Origin: CAZOZK01 sp964584245
GTDB taxonomy: Bacteria > Patescibacteriota > Microgenomatia > UBA1400 > PJMF01
Length of the DNA stretch: 23,691 nucleotides
NCBI GenBank assembly: GCA_964584245.1
Contig: CAZOZK010000003.1
Coordinates: 1-23,691, forward strand
Direction of reading: 5' to 3'
Positions 1 to 7,569 of the stretch are shown here, in pieces. The position numbers were made by a program, and so were the translations under genes. The first letter of the stretch is position 1. Each line of letters opens with the position of its first letter. The notes under the pieces are model-generated. The model was not told where the DNA came from. It searched no databases and saw only the letters and a program-made list of their open reading frames with translations.

Positions 1-1
1 A

Positions 2-358
2 ATAAATGATACAGATGCATATATTGTTCAAGAAAAGATAGAAATTGAAAAAGAATACAGAGTGTATTACACAAAAAAACAGATTATTCCATATGTATCT
101 TTAAAAGAATCTACCACAGAAAATAGTAGACCGCATATTTATGGATTTGAAACTATAAATAATGACTTACTCATTTTTTGCCAAAAAATTCAAAAAATCA
201 TACCTTATGATTTCATAGGATTGGATGTCGCAAAAACTAAATCAGGTTATACATTGATTGAAGCAAATCGAAGCCCACAATTTACAGGATACTTTCGAGA
301 AACTGGGATTAATATTGCAGAACAGTTATTGCTAGATTTACTTGATAATTCGAACTAA
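2..358 (+). CDS. RimK-like ATP-grasp ligase, C-terminal part (5' end outside window)
   Basis: The reading frame is open from the left edge (base 2) to a TAA, giving about 118 residues of the C-terminal end of an ATP-grasp enzyme. Such enzymes join a carboxylate to an amine through an acyl phosphate. Visible are an EYRVYY strand and a terminal segment with FIGLDVA followed by LIEANRSPQF. The Asp, the Glu and the Asn of EAN correspond to the usual Mg-ATP ligands of RimK-type enzymes. The GTG at 62 is internal and is not the start. The gene is very AT-rich compared with truB and mnmA, and it ends 7 nt before a second ATP-grasp gene, so the two are probably co-transcribed. The substrate cannot be told; peptide, alpha-L-glutamate or siderophore-type ligation are all possible. 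Confidence 0.75.
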   Translation: MNDTDAYIVQEKIEIEKEYRVYYTKKQIIPYVSLKESTTENSRPHIYGFETINNDLLIFCQKIQKIIPYDFIGLDVAKTKSGYTLIEANRSPQFTGYFRETGINIAEQLLLDLLDNSN

Positions 359-365
359 CTATTTT

Positions 366-1604
366 ATGTCTAAATTATTATTGATTTCTTCAAACCCAAA
401 TATTACAAGTATTAATTCATCCTTGAAGGATCATTCTTTTGATTTGCTAACTTTTAATAGTGTCGATAAAAATTACAAAAAACTACCATTCAATCAAATC
501 TATGTTACAAACGAATTTACTGATTTTGATACTATCACTGATTTGATCAAAGCTAACACGTACGACGCAGTGTTTACGAGTGAAGAAAAATATGTTGAAC
601 TCTGCATTCTACTTCAAGATTTTTTTAAACTAAACCATACTTCGTTTCAACATATAGATTGTTTGAGAAACAAGTGGGTTATGAAACAATGTTTTAGACA
701 ACAGAGTGTTCCACATGCAAATGGATTTATCGTTGAAAACCCATTAACATTTAATTCACTACCTTTCCCATTTATATTAAAACCTGCAGCAGAATGTACT
801 TCAAAATTTGTAAATAAAATTCATACAAGAAAAGAATTAGTAAATGCTTTTCATACTTATTCTTCATATACTGATCTTAAGGATTTAAAAGAACATAATT
901 ATCATTATAAAAATTACACACCTTTTAAAAAAAGTATTTTAATTGCAGAAACAATTTTAACTGGAAAAGAATATTCAGTAGATTCATTTGTTACAGCATC
1001 AGACATATCACACACACCAATCTTCCAATATGTATTAGCATCAGACTTAAATATTGATGACCATCACTTAGCAATCAGAGTGACACCTCCAATAACAAGC
1101 AAGCATAATGTTGAAATTATCCTCAACACGATCACTGCTGCAATCAAGTCTATAAAACCAATTAACATAACAACTCATACTGAAGTATTCTTTGATAACA
1201 ATAGCTTAGAATGCAAAGTTGTTGAGATTGCTGGAAGACATGGAGGATTACGTGGTGAGCTAATTCAAAAAGCAACTGATATAGATTTTTATAAAACTAG
1301 CATAGATACAGCTTTAGGGCAAAAAATTAAACATAAATTCCAAATAAAAAGAGCCGTTGGCGCAATATACCTCTATTCATTTAGGGAAGGAGTTTTAAAA
1401 TCTTTTGATTTCAAGGAAAAAACAAATGATACTATCTTCTTTTTTAAAAATGTAAGTAAAGTTGGAGACAAAGTTGGATTAGCAAAAAACGGTAATAAAC
1501 CTATAGCAAAAATTGCTATTACTGGAACAACTCCTGAGCAAGTACTTGAGATTGCTACACAGTTAATTTTTGATCTACAGAAATATATTATTCTCTCAGA
1601 TTAA
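366..1604 (+). CDS. ATP-grasp domain ligase of unknown substrate
   Basis: A 412-residue ATP-grasp protein, resembling the carbamoyl-phosphate-synthetase-like or L-amino-acid-ligase group. Residues 1-95 look like the pre-grasp domain. NKW at 102-104 begins the grasp fold. FILKP (K139) is the likely ATP-binding lysine, GKEYSVD at 200-206 is the usual Glu-containing strand, and EVFFD (273-277) with VVEIAGRHGG (285-294) is the metal-binding and arginine region. The last 80 residues form an extra C-terminal subdomain. I chose ATG 366 rather than the upstream TTG 342, because the TTG would overlap the previous gene and add residues outside the fold. Sampled lines are near 27% GC versus about 40% in mnmA. 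The gene stops 2 nt before truB. The pairing of two ATP-grasp genes suggests stepwise ligation, perhaps of a peptide-like product, but the substrate is unknown. Confidence 0.75.
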   Translation: MSKLLLISSNPNITSINSSLKDHSFDLLTFNSVDKNYKKLPFNQIYVTNEFTDFDTITDLIKANTYDAVFTSEEKYVELCILLQDFFKLNHTSFQHIDCLRNKWVMKQCFRQQSVPHANGFIVENPLTFNSLPFPFILKPAAECTSKFVNKIHTRKELVNAFHTYSSYTDLKDLKEHNYHYKNYTPFKKSILIAETILTGKEYSVDSFVTASDISHTPIFQYVLASDLNIDDHHLAIRVTPPITSKHNVEIILNTITAAIKSIKPINITTHTEVFFDNNSLECKVVEIAGRHGGLRGELIQKATDIDFYKTSIDTALGQKIKHKFQIKRAVGAIYLYSFREGVLKSFDFKEKTNDTIFFFKNVSKVGDKVGLAKNGNKPIAKIAITGTTPEQVLEIATQLIFDLQKYIILSD

Positions 1605-1606
1605 GC

Positions 1607-2386
1607 ATGCTCCTCCCAATCTACCAGCCGCTTGGTTCATCAACGCACTTGCTTGCGCAGAAAGTGGGGGAGAAATCTCAAACTAAAGCCACACACACCG
1701 GCACGCTTGATCCCATGGCTGAAGGAGTAATAGTAATCTTGACTGATAAAGATCGATTTAAAAAGCAAGAACTTGCTAGCTGGAGAAAAACGTATCAATT
1801 CCAGGTACTTTGGGGAGTAAGTACCGATACCCATGATCTTTTGGGATTGATCACAGAAAATTGTGAGATGAAAGTTCAACGCAAAAATCTGGATACAAAA
1901 ATTGTACGCCTTTTGCCACAATTTATTGGAGAGCAGACCCAACTAGTTCCAGCTTTCAGCGCCAAGAGAATAGACGGGCAATCATATTTTGATATGGCAA
2001 AAGATAAAGAAGCAGTCGAGCAAAATGTAACCAAACTCACCCACACTCAAGAAATTACAATCCATTTTCTCGAGCATCTAGAAACTCAAGAAATCCCGAT
2101 CGAACAGATCATCACGCAGCTCAACAAAGTAATCCCTAAACTCACAAATGATTTTCGCCAAGAAGAAATTCTGTTCAAGTGGAACGAATTGATCCAAAAT
2201 CTCCCACAAAAAGAACAAACACCATTTCTCCTTACTACCCACACAGCCACCACCAGCAAACGCACCTATATTCGCGGGTTGGTGCGCGACTTGAGCAAAC
2301 AAATGGGCATCCCGGCTACCACTTTTCACATCAAGCGAACTGCAAATGGACCTTACCAGATACAAGATTGTATCTGCTTGGTATAA
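1607..2386 (+). CDS. truB: tRNA pseudouridine synthase B (TruB family)
   Basis: TruB makes pseudouridine 55 in the T-loop of tRNAs. The signature THTGTLDPMAEG carries the catalytic Asp at residue 35. It is followed by KTYQF and GVSTDTHDLLG, the usual second motif, and near the C-terminus by KRTYIRGLVRDL and IKRTANGPY, which match the family's end of the catalytic domain. At 259 residues it is shorter than typical bacterial TruB and has no visible C-terminal PUA-like domain. The N-terminal motif normally containing Lys-Pro reads YQPLG here. The ATG lies 2 nt after the preceding stop with no Shine-Dalgarno sequence, so translational coupling is likely. Base composition returns to the window norm here, marking the boundary with the AT-rich genes. 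Confidence 0.9.
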   Translation: MLLPIYQPLGSSTHLLAQKVGEKSQTKATHTGTLDPMAEGVIVILTDKDRFKKQELASWRKTYQFQVLWGVSTDTHDLLGLITENCEMKVQRKNLDTKIVRLLPQFIGEQTQLVPAFSAKRIDGQSYFDMAKDKEAVEQNVTKLTHTQEITIHFLEHLETQEIPIEQIITQLNKVIPKLTNDFRQEEILFKWNELIQNLPQKEQTPFLLTTHTATTSKRTYIRGLVRDLSKQMGIPATTFHIKRTANGPYQIQDCICLV

Positions 2387-2387
2387 T
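2382..2387 (+). promoter_or_regulatory. -10 box for leaderless mnmA
   Basis: A perfect TATAAT preceded by TGG (an extended -10) lies over the truB stop codon, 5 nt before the GTG of mnmA. A transcript begun at the usual distance would start at or within a base or two of that GTG. No Shine-Dalgarno sequence precedes the gene. Confidence 0.55.
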
Positions 2388-2392
2388 AGTGT

Positions 2393-3556
2393 GTGAATAC
2401 TTTTCAGCTAGCAGATAATCAAGCCACAAAACCATCAACCAAAACAACTACCAAACCAAAGGTTGCTCTTGGCATGTCCGGTGGGGTTGACTCCTCGCTG
2501 TGCGCGCACTTGCTCATCGAGCAAGGCTATGACGTAACTGGGGTGTACATGGAGTGTTGGAGAGCTCCAGGCTGCAGAACCGATCAAGATCGCAAAGATG
2601 CGCTCACAGTCGCACTCGAACTCAACATTCCATTTCAAGTGTTAGACTTCAAAACCACCTACAAAGAAAAAGTGGTCGAACTTTTTTTCCAGGATTACGC
2701 GGCCGGCTTAACCCCAAATCCAGATGTACTATGCAACAAAGAAATCAAATTTGGCTTATTTTATGACTGGGCAATGGCACAAGGATTTGATTTTGTGGCG
2801 ACTGGGCATTACGCTCGAATCATTCATGAAAATGACAAAGCTCACCTCGCTATTCCGGCTGACACTCATAAAGATCAAACCTATTTTCTGTACCCAATTA
2901 CTACACAACAGCTTGAACACACGCTATTTCCGCTACAGGACATAACCAAAGATCGAGTCCGCCAAGAAGCAACAACACGCAAACTTCATGTTGCCACTAA
3001 AAAAGACTCAGTCGGCATTTGTTTTATTGGCGATATCAATGTGCACGATTTTTTGCGCGAGCGGTTGGGCGAAAATCCTGGCGATGTCGTCACAAAAGAG
3101 GGCACAGTCATTGGCAAACACAACGGACTTTGGTTTTACACTGTGGGCCAACGCCATGGATTTACTATTTTCAACAAATCGATGCACACGCTTGCCTCTG
3201 GCGAAAAAATCTCCAAAGAAAATATTCCACCATTCTACGTAATTCGCAAAAATCAAGAAAAAAACCAGCTGGTAGTCGGGTTTGGCCATGACACCACCAC
3301 GGATACCATACTAGTTGATGACCTCCATATTATTGATGAAAACACTAGTGAAGATATTTTTGAGGATGCAAATCTCTTTGTCAGAATTCGCCACACGGGC
3401 AAACTTGAGCCGGTTAAACACGTAACTAAAGAAAATAAACACCTCACAATTCAGCTAGAAACCGCCATTGCTGGCATTGCCGCCGGCCAATCTGCTGTGT
3501 TGTATCTCAAGAATAAAGACGGATACATCTGTCTTGGTGGGGGAGTAATCCAGTAA
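2393..3556 (+). CDS. mnmA: tRNA-specific 2-thiouridylase MnmA
   Basis: MnmA activates U34 of tRNA-Lys, -Glu and -Gln with ATP and transfers sulfur to give 2-thiouridine. The PP-loop GMSGGVDSS lies at about residues 27-35. The catalytic cysteine is in PNPDVLCNKEIKFG (C114), and the second active-site cysteine is in SVGICFIGD (C210). The 387-residue length is normal. About 22 N-terminal residues rich in Thr and Lys precede the first strand, so translation from a later codon cannot be excluded. The GTG at 2393 is favoured because a TATAAT box sits exactly where a leaderless start would need it. It follows truB by 6 nt. Confidence 0.95.
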   Translation: MNTFQLADNQATKPSTKTTTKPKVALGMSGGVDSSLCAHLLIEQGYDVTGVYMECWRAPGCRTDQDRKDALTVALELNIPFQVLDFKTTYKEKVVELFFQDYAAGLTPNPDVLCNKEIKFGLFYDWAMAQGFDFVATGHYARIIHENDKAHLAIPADTHKDQTYFLYPITTQQLEHTLFPLQDITKDRVRQEATTRKLHVATKKDSVGICFIGDINVHDFLRERLGENPGDVVTKEGTVIGKHNGLWFYTVGQRHGFTIFNKSMHTLASGEKISKENIPPFYVIRKNQEKNQLVVGFGHDTTTDTILVDDLHIIDENTSEDIFEDANLFVRIRHTGKLEPVKHVTKENKHLTIQLETAIAGIAAGQSAVLYLKNKDGYICLGGGVIQ

Positions 3557-3604
3557 AATCCCCACTAAAGGCATCCAGAATCCCACAACCCCAACATCAC
3601 CCTC

Positions 3605-3632
3605 TTGACCCTGTCCTAATCCTTGCTATAAT
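3605..3632 (+). promoter_or_regulatory. 16S rRNA promoter
   Basis: TTGACC (3605-3610) and a perfect TATAAT (3627-3632) are separated by 16 nt. It is the best -35/-10 pair in the window and lies about 330 nt before the mature 16S. The predicted transcript starts near 3640. The 3557-3604 stretch before it holds nothing else that I can recognise. Confidence 0.75.
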
Positions 3633-3715
3633 AAACATTCTTCCTAACAAAAGATCGAGTTCTTAACCGAATACTCATCTTTCTACACATATACATTGAA
3701 ACAAACTTGAAAGAG

Positions 3716-3724
3716 TGCTCTACA
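3716..3724 (+). promoter_or_regulatory. Possible boxA antitermination element in the 16S leader
   Basis: TGCTCTACA resembles the boxA consensus TGCTCTTTA bound by NusB-S10 during rRNA transcription. It sits about 75 nt into the predicted leader, upstream of a terminator-like hairpin. Only a motif match supports it. Confidence 0.35.
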
Positions 3725-3743
3725 CTTTTTCTATTTTGTTGAG

Positions 3744-3779
3744 TTTTGTCTGCTCACAGTAGACAAAATCAGTTTTTTT
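3744..3779 (+). other. Hairpin plus T-tract in the 16S leader
   Basis: TTTTGTCT (3744-3751) pairs perfectly with AGACAAAA (3761-3768), followed four bases later by seven T (3773-3779). The form is that of a weak intrinsic terminator or pause, placed inside the leader before the rRNA. Confidence 0.5.
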
Positions 3780-3831
3780 GTGGGCACACAAGTGCAGGAA
3801 CCGAACATTAACAAGTAAAGAGTAAGAAAAC

Positions 3832-3864
3832 GTTTGTTCGTGTGTTAGAACGCGCACGACAAAC
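3832..3864 (+). other. Stem-loop in the 16S leader
   Basis: GTTTGTTCGTGTG (3832-3844) pairs with CGCACGACAAAC (3853-3864), with one bulged T and one G-T pair. It forms an independent leader hairpin just upstream of the processing stalk. Confidence 0.5.
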
Positions 3865-3870
3865 ATACAA

Positions 3871-3910
3871 CTCATATCATTCTGAGATAATCAGAGTGAT
3901 AGGAAACCGT
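3871..3910 (+). other. 5' strand of pre-16S processing stalk
   Basis: Four segments pair in order with 5533-5572 beyond the other end of 16S: CTCATAT (3871-3877) with ATATGAG (5566-5572), TTCTGA (3880-3885) with TCAGAA (5559-5564), TCAGAGTGATAG (3891-3902) with CTATCACTCTGA (5542-5553), and ACCGT (3906-3910) with ACGGT (5533-5537). These 30 base pairs, interrupted by small internal loops, form the kind of long stalk that RNase III cleaves to release pre-16S. Confidence 0.85.
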
Positions 3911-3961
3911 ACAATTTCTTTGAATTTTTTTAAGGATAACAAATGAGCTAATACTCAAACT

Positions 3962-5427
<1,466 letters not shown>

Positions 5428-5434
<7 letters not shown>

Positions 5435-5494
5435 CTAAGGAGATGGGTTGGGGGTATCACGACCCCCTTTCTCCCAAAATTGGTAACAATTTTG
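5428..5494 (+). other. 16S trailer hairpins
   Basis: The 3' trailer holds several stems. CTCCTT (5428-5433, the anti-Shine-Dalgarno) can pair with AAGGAG (5437-5442). GGAGA (5439-5443) could instead pair with TCTCC (5470-5474), enclosing GGGGGT/ACCCCC (5450-5455 with 5462-5467). CAAAATTG (5475-5482) and CAATTTTG (5487-5494) form an 8-bp stem with a GTAA loop. Confidence 0.6.
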
Positions 5495-5532
5495 AAATAA
5501 AGTGTGAAGTCCTATGATTCCCATATCTAGGC

Positions 5533-5572
5533 ACGGTCTTTCTATCACTCTGACTAGGTCAGAAAATATGAG
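5533..5572 (+). other. 3' strand of pre-16S processing stalk
   Basis: Complementary in four ordered blocks to 3871-3910, as described there. Its presence here, before a terminator and without any downstream rRNA, shows that the precursor is processed as a 16S-only transcript. Confidence 0.85.
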
Positions 5573-5600
5573 TTTTTTCTTACTTTTTAACTTGAAATTT

Positions 5601-5631
5601 CAGATTTTGTGGATTATTATCCCAAAATCTG
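5601..5631 (+). other. Stem-loop between 16S stalk and terminator
   Basis: CAGATTTTG pairs with CAAAATCTG, then, after a single bulged T, GGAT pairs with ATCC around a TATT loop. No T-tract follows. It may protect or shape the end of the pre-16S transcript; nothing suggests a separate gene. Confidence 0.5.
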
Positions 5632-5644
5632 GCTAGCAACAGTT

Positions 5645-5670
5645 AAAAAACCCAGTATCTGGGTTTTTTT
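5645..5670. terminator. Bidirectional intrinsic terminator between 16S and purF
   Basis: The arm at 5645-5655 (six A then CCCAG) pairs with the arm at 5659-5669 (CTGGG then six T) around a TAT loop. There are T-tracts in both directions, so it can end the 16S unit on the plus strand and purF on the minus strand, whose stop is 18 nt away. Confidence 0.85.
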
Positions 5671-5687
5671 ATTGCCATTTTTCGAAA

Positions 5688-7166
5688 TTATTGCCTCTTA
5701 CCATCTTTAGTAAGCGGGGGAACGTGGCCCAACATACATCCCAAACAAAAACCCTTTGCCTGAGGATTATTGGTAATTGCTTCTTTAAGCCCTTCCGGCG
5801 AAATATACACAAGTGACGCCGCGCCGATATGCTTTCGCACTTTTTCAAGGTCTCCGCCATAATTGTGCACAATCAACTCGGCAGGATTACGCGTATTTAT
5901 CCCCAAATGACACGGCTTATCTATGGGTGGACAGAGAATCCGCACATGAATCGCCTTGGCACCATACTGTTTTTTGAGTAATCGAATCAAACTAGTAGTA
6001 ATATTGCCCCGAACCAGCGAGTCATCAACCAGACAAAGCCGCTTGCCACGCACAATATCTTTGGCAATGTCAAAATGAGCAAGCACTTTTTGGGTAATCT
6101 GGTCAATATCAGCTGTCATAAAAGTCCGCTGCTCGGTGATCGAAGTCTCTTTATCACTAATCGCCTGCACATACGACAATTTAAGAATGTTGGCAAACCC
6201 TTGGCCACCAGAAATCCCGGTGCCAGGCACACCAATTACCATATCAACCTCTTTTCTGGTGAGAGGGGCCTCTCGAGCCAGAATTTGGCCAGATCGAAAG
6301 TGAACTTGATTAACATTTGGACTATTTCGCAAGTCCTTGGGATGCTTGGTGGGAAGATGCGCTCGAGAAATTTCATCCATAAGATACACATTTTCAAAAA
6401 TACACAGTGCTTTAGGTGTTGTAAGCGACGGCTTCTTGATTTTTCTTACTCCTGACTCAGTAAATTTAATGATTTCGCCAGGAAGCACTTCCTTGATATG
6501 ATTTGCCCCCAGAATCGCAATACTACTTGTTTCAGATGCCACAATCCATTGATACGGTTTTGCTTGACTCAACCGACCATACACCAGCGGACGAATCCCC
6601 AACGTATCACGGCATGCATAGAGCGTCTGCGCAGTAGCAATCAGCAAACTAAACGCACCTTTTTGGCGAAGCAATGCACTCGAAATACGTGCATCCCAAC
6701 TAGTCTGCGGTTTTACCCCCAGTTTGTGTGCAAAAAGCACTGTATCACTTAGTCCAGACGCTTCATCCCCAGGATGGGTAGAAAACTGACCATTGTGAGC
6801 CACACTAAACACTTCTTGACTCTTTTGATGTACCATTCGCAGCGGTTGGACATTTTCAAAGCTCTGCTCACCAGAAGTACCATACCTGGTTTGCATAAGA
6901 ATCATCCGAAATGGCGTCTTTTTATACGTATCAACCAGCCCACCGAGCACCTCTCGAATTTTTCCCTGGCCTTTGAATTGATATTCTTTGCCAGCACTAT
7001 CAATCGCCCAAAAACCAGCGCCATCGTAGCCGCGAGTTTGGAGCGTGAGCAATGCTTGGTAGGCAGTAGAAAATAATGGCGCATCTACTGCGGAAAAAAT
7101 GCCGACTATACCGCAATGATCTTGTAAGGGAACTTTATCAGTGTGATGACTGGGCAAAAAAGTCAT
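5688..7166 (-). CDS. purF: Amidophosphoribosyltransferase (PurF-like)
   Basis: PurF uses glutamine and PRPP to make phosphoribosylamine, the first step of purine synthesis. From ATG 7166 the protein is 492 residues. A 17-residue propeptide would be removed to expose the nucleophile Cys18 of CGIVGIF. Glutaminase motifs QTRYGTSGEQ, HNGQFST and SDTVLF follow. The PRPP loop LVDDSLVRGNIT is intact. Cysteines in LCIFE, PPIDKPC and CLGCMLG match the four ligands of the Fe-S cluster in B. subtilis-type enzymes. Odd points: the usual ARPDS motif reads LMDEIS, VPDS reads VPGT, and the flexible-loop NRYVGRTF reads as a different sequence ending EQRTF. The longer GTG start at 7190 is less likely, because a TAGAAT box lies 5 nt before ATG 7166. 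No other purine gene is in the window. Confidence 0.88.
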   Translation of the reverse strand: MTFLPSHHTDKVPLQDHCGIVGIFSAVDAPLFSTAYQALLTLQTRGYDGAGFWAIDSAGKEYQFKGQGKIREVLGGLVDTYKKTPFRMILMQTRYGTSGEQSFENVQPLRMVHQKSQEVFSVAHNGQFSTHPGDEASGLSDTVLFAHKLGVKPQTSWDARISSALLRQKGAFSLLIATAQTLYACRDTLGIRPLVYGRLSQAKPYQWIVASETSSIAILGANHIKEVLPGEIIKFTESGVRKIKKPSLTTPKALCIFENVYLMDEISRAHLPTKHPKDLRNSPNVNQVHFRSGQILAREAPLTRKEVDMVIGVPGTGISGGQGFANILKLSYVQAISDKETSITEQRTFMTADIDQITQKVLAHFDIAKDIVRGKRLCLVDDSLVRGNITTSLIRLLKKQYGAKAIHVRILCPPIDKPCHLGINTRNPAELIVHNYGGDLEKVRKHIGAASLVYISPEGLKEAITNNPQAKGFCLGCMLGHVPPLTKDGKRQ

Positions 7167-7171
7167 AATTA

Positions 7172-7177
7172 ATTCTA
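7172..7177 (-). promoter_or_regulatory. -10 box for purF
   Basis: On the minus strand TAGAAT is followed by 5 nt and the ATG at 7166, fitting a leaderless start. No clear -35 and no Shine-Dalgarno are seen. Confidence 0.45.
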
Positions 7178-7209
7178 CAGCTGGCAGCACAATTATCTAT
7201 GTGCAACTG

Positions 7210-7237
7210 TTACCTACACAGTTGGCAAGATTATGAT
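7210..7237 (+). promoter_or_regulatory. Tentative promoter for tRNA-Ile
   Basis: TTACCT (7210-7215) and TATGAT (7232-7237), 16 nt apart, lie about 57 nt upstream of the tRNA. The match is moderate and there is no other better candidate before the tRNA. Confidence 0.35.
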
Positions 7238-7294
7238 AAAATAACGTTCTTCACAGCGGATACTGTGTGCAGTCAACACCGCACCATTATTCTT

Positions 7295-7371
7295 GGGTGT
7301 GTAGCTCAGATGGTTAGAGCGCAGTCCTGATAAGACTGAGGTCCTTGGTTCGATTCCAAGCACACCCACCA
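7295..7371 (+). tRNA. tRNA-Ile (anticodon GAU), CCA encoded
   Basis: A perfect 7-bp acceptor stem GGGTGTG/CACACCC, D arm GCTC/GAGC, anticodon arm CAGTC/GACTG with loop CTGATAA (anticodon GAT at 34-36), and T arm CTTGG/CCAAG with loop TTCGATT. The discriminator is A, and the 3' CCA is encoded. This tRNA is the one usually found in the 16S-23S spacer. Here it is about 1.9 kb beyond 16S, separated from it by the inverted purF, with no 23S after it. Confidence 0.97.
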
Positions 7372-7430
7372 AATTGACACATTTGTATATCAAAATACAT
7401 CAAATATATTCATTTTTACTTTTAATGCCA

Positions 7431-7457
7431 TTAGCAGTCTCGACACATGAGTGCTAA
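7431..7457 (+). promoter_or_regulatory. CIRCE-like operator (HrcA site) upstream of lon
   Basis: TTAGCAGTC (7431-7439), nine bases, then GAGTGCTAA (7449-7457). This matches the CIRCE inverted repeat TTAGCACTC-N9-GAGTGCTAA with one mismatch in the left arm and the exact 9-nt spacer. CIRCE is bound by the heat-shock repressor HrcA. It lies about 110 nt before lon. A TAAAAT box at 7455-7460 overlaps its right end and could be a heat-inducible promoter. Confidence 0.8.
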
Positions 7458-7531
7458 AATGACCAACTATCAAAAAGGGCCTATACATCAATCCCAATCA
7501 GGTGCCACGTCCCAATAACTTCAGATCAGCA

Positions 7532-7560
7532 TTGATTTTTAGCAGACAAAGATTTAGAAT
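7532..7560 (+). promoter_or_regulatory. Promoter of lon, start-codon proximal
   Basis: TTGATT (7532-7537) and TAGAAT (7555-7560) with a 17-nt spacer. The lon ATG follows 9 nt after the -10 box, leaving a leader of zero to about three bases. It is separate from the CIRCE site, so lon may have both a basal and a stress promoter. Confidence 0.6.
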
Positions 7561-7569
7561 GCTAATTCA

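Noticed and set aside
342..365. TTG start at 342 for the second ATP-grasp gene
   Set aside because: It overlaps the preceding gene by 17 nt and adds eight residues not needed by the fold; ATG 366 is a natural start.
3711..3720. GAGTGCTC in the 16S leader as a second CIRCE site
   Set aside because: Only one half-site; no TTAGCACTC arm at the right spacing.
5435..5687. A hidden 23S, 5S or spacer tRNA after 16S
   Set aside because: The sequence shows only trailer hairpins, the stalk strand and a terminator; no tRNA cloverleaf or 23S start is present.
7167..7190. Longer PurF start at GTG 7190
   Set aside because: The -10 box lies inside this stretch, and the shorter start leaves a propeptide of normal size before the catalytic Cys.
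7374..7401. TTGACA just after tRNA-Ile as a lon promoter
   Set aside because: The -10 partner (TACATC, 16 nt) is poor, and the site overlaps the tRNA 3' end region; the 7532-7560 promoter is much better.
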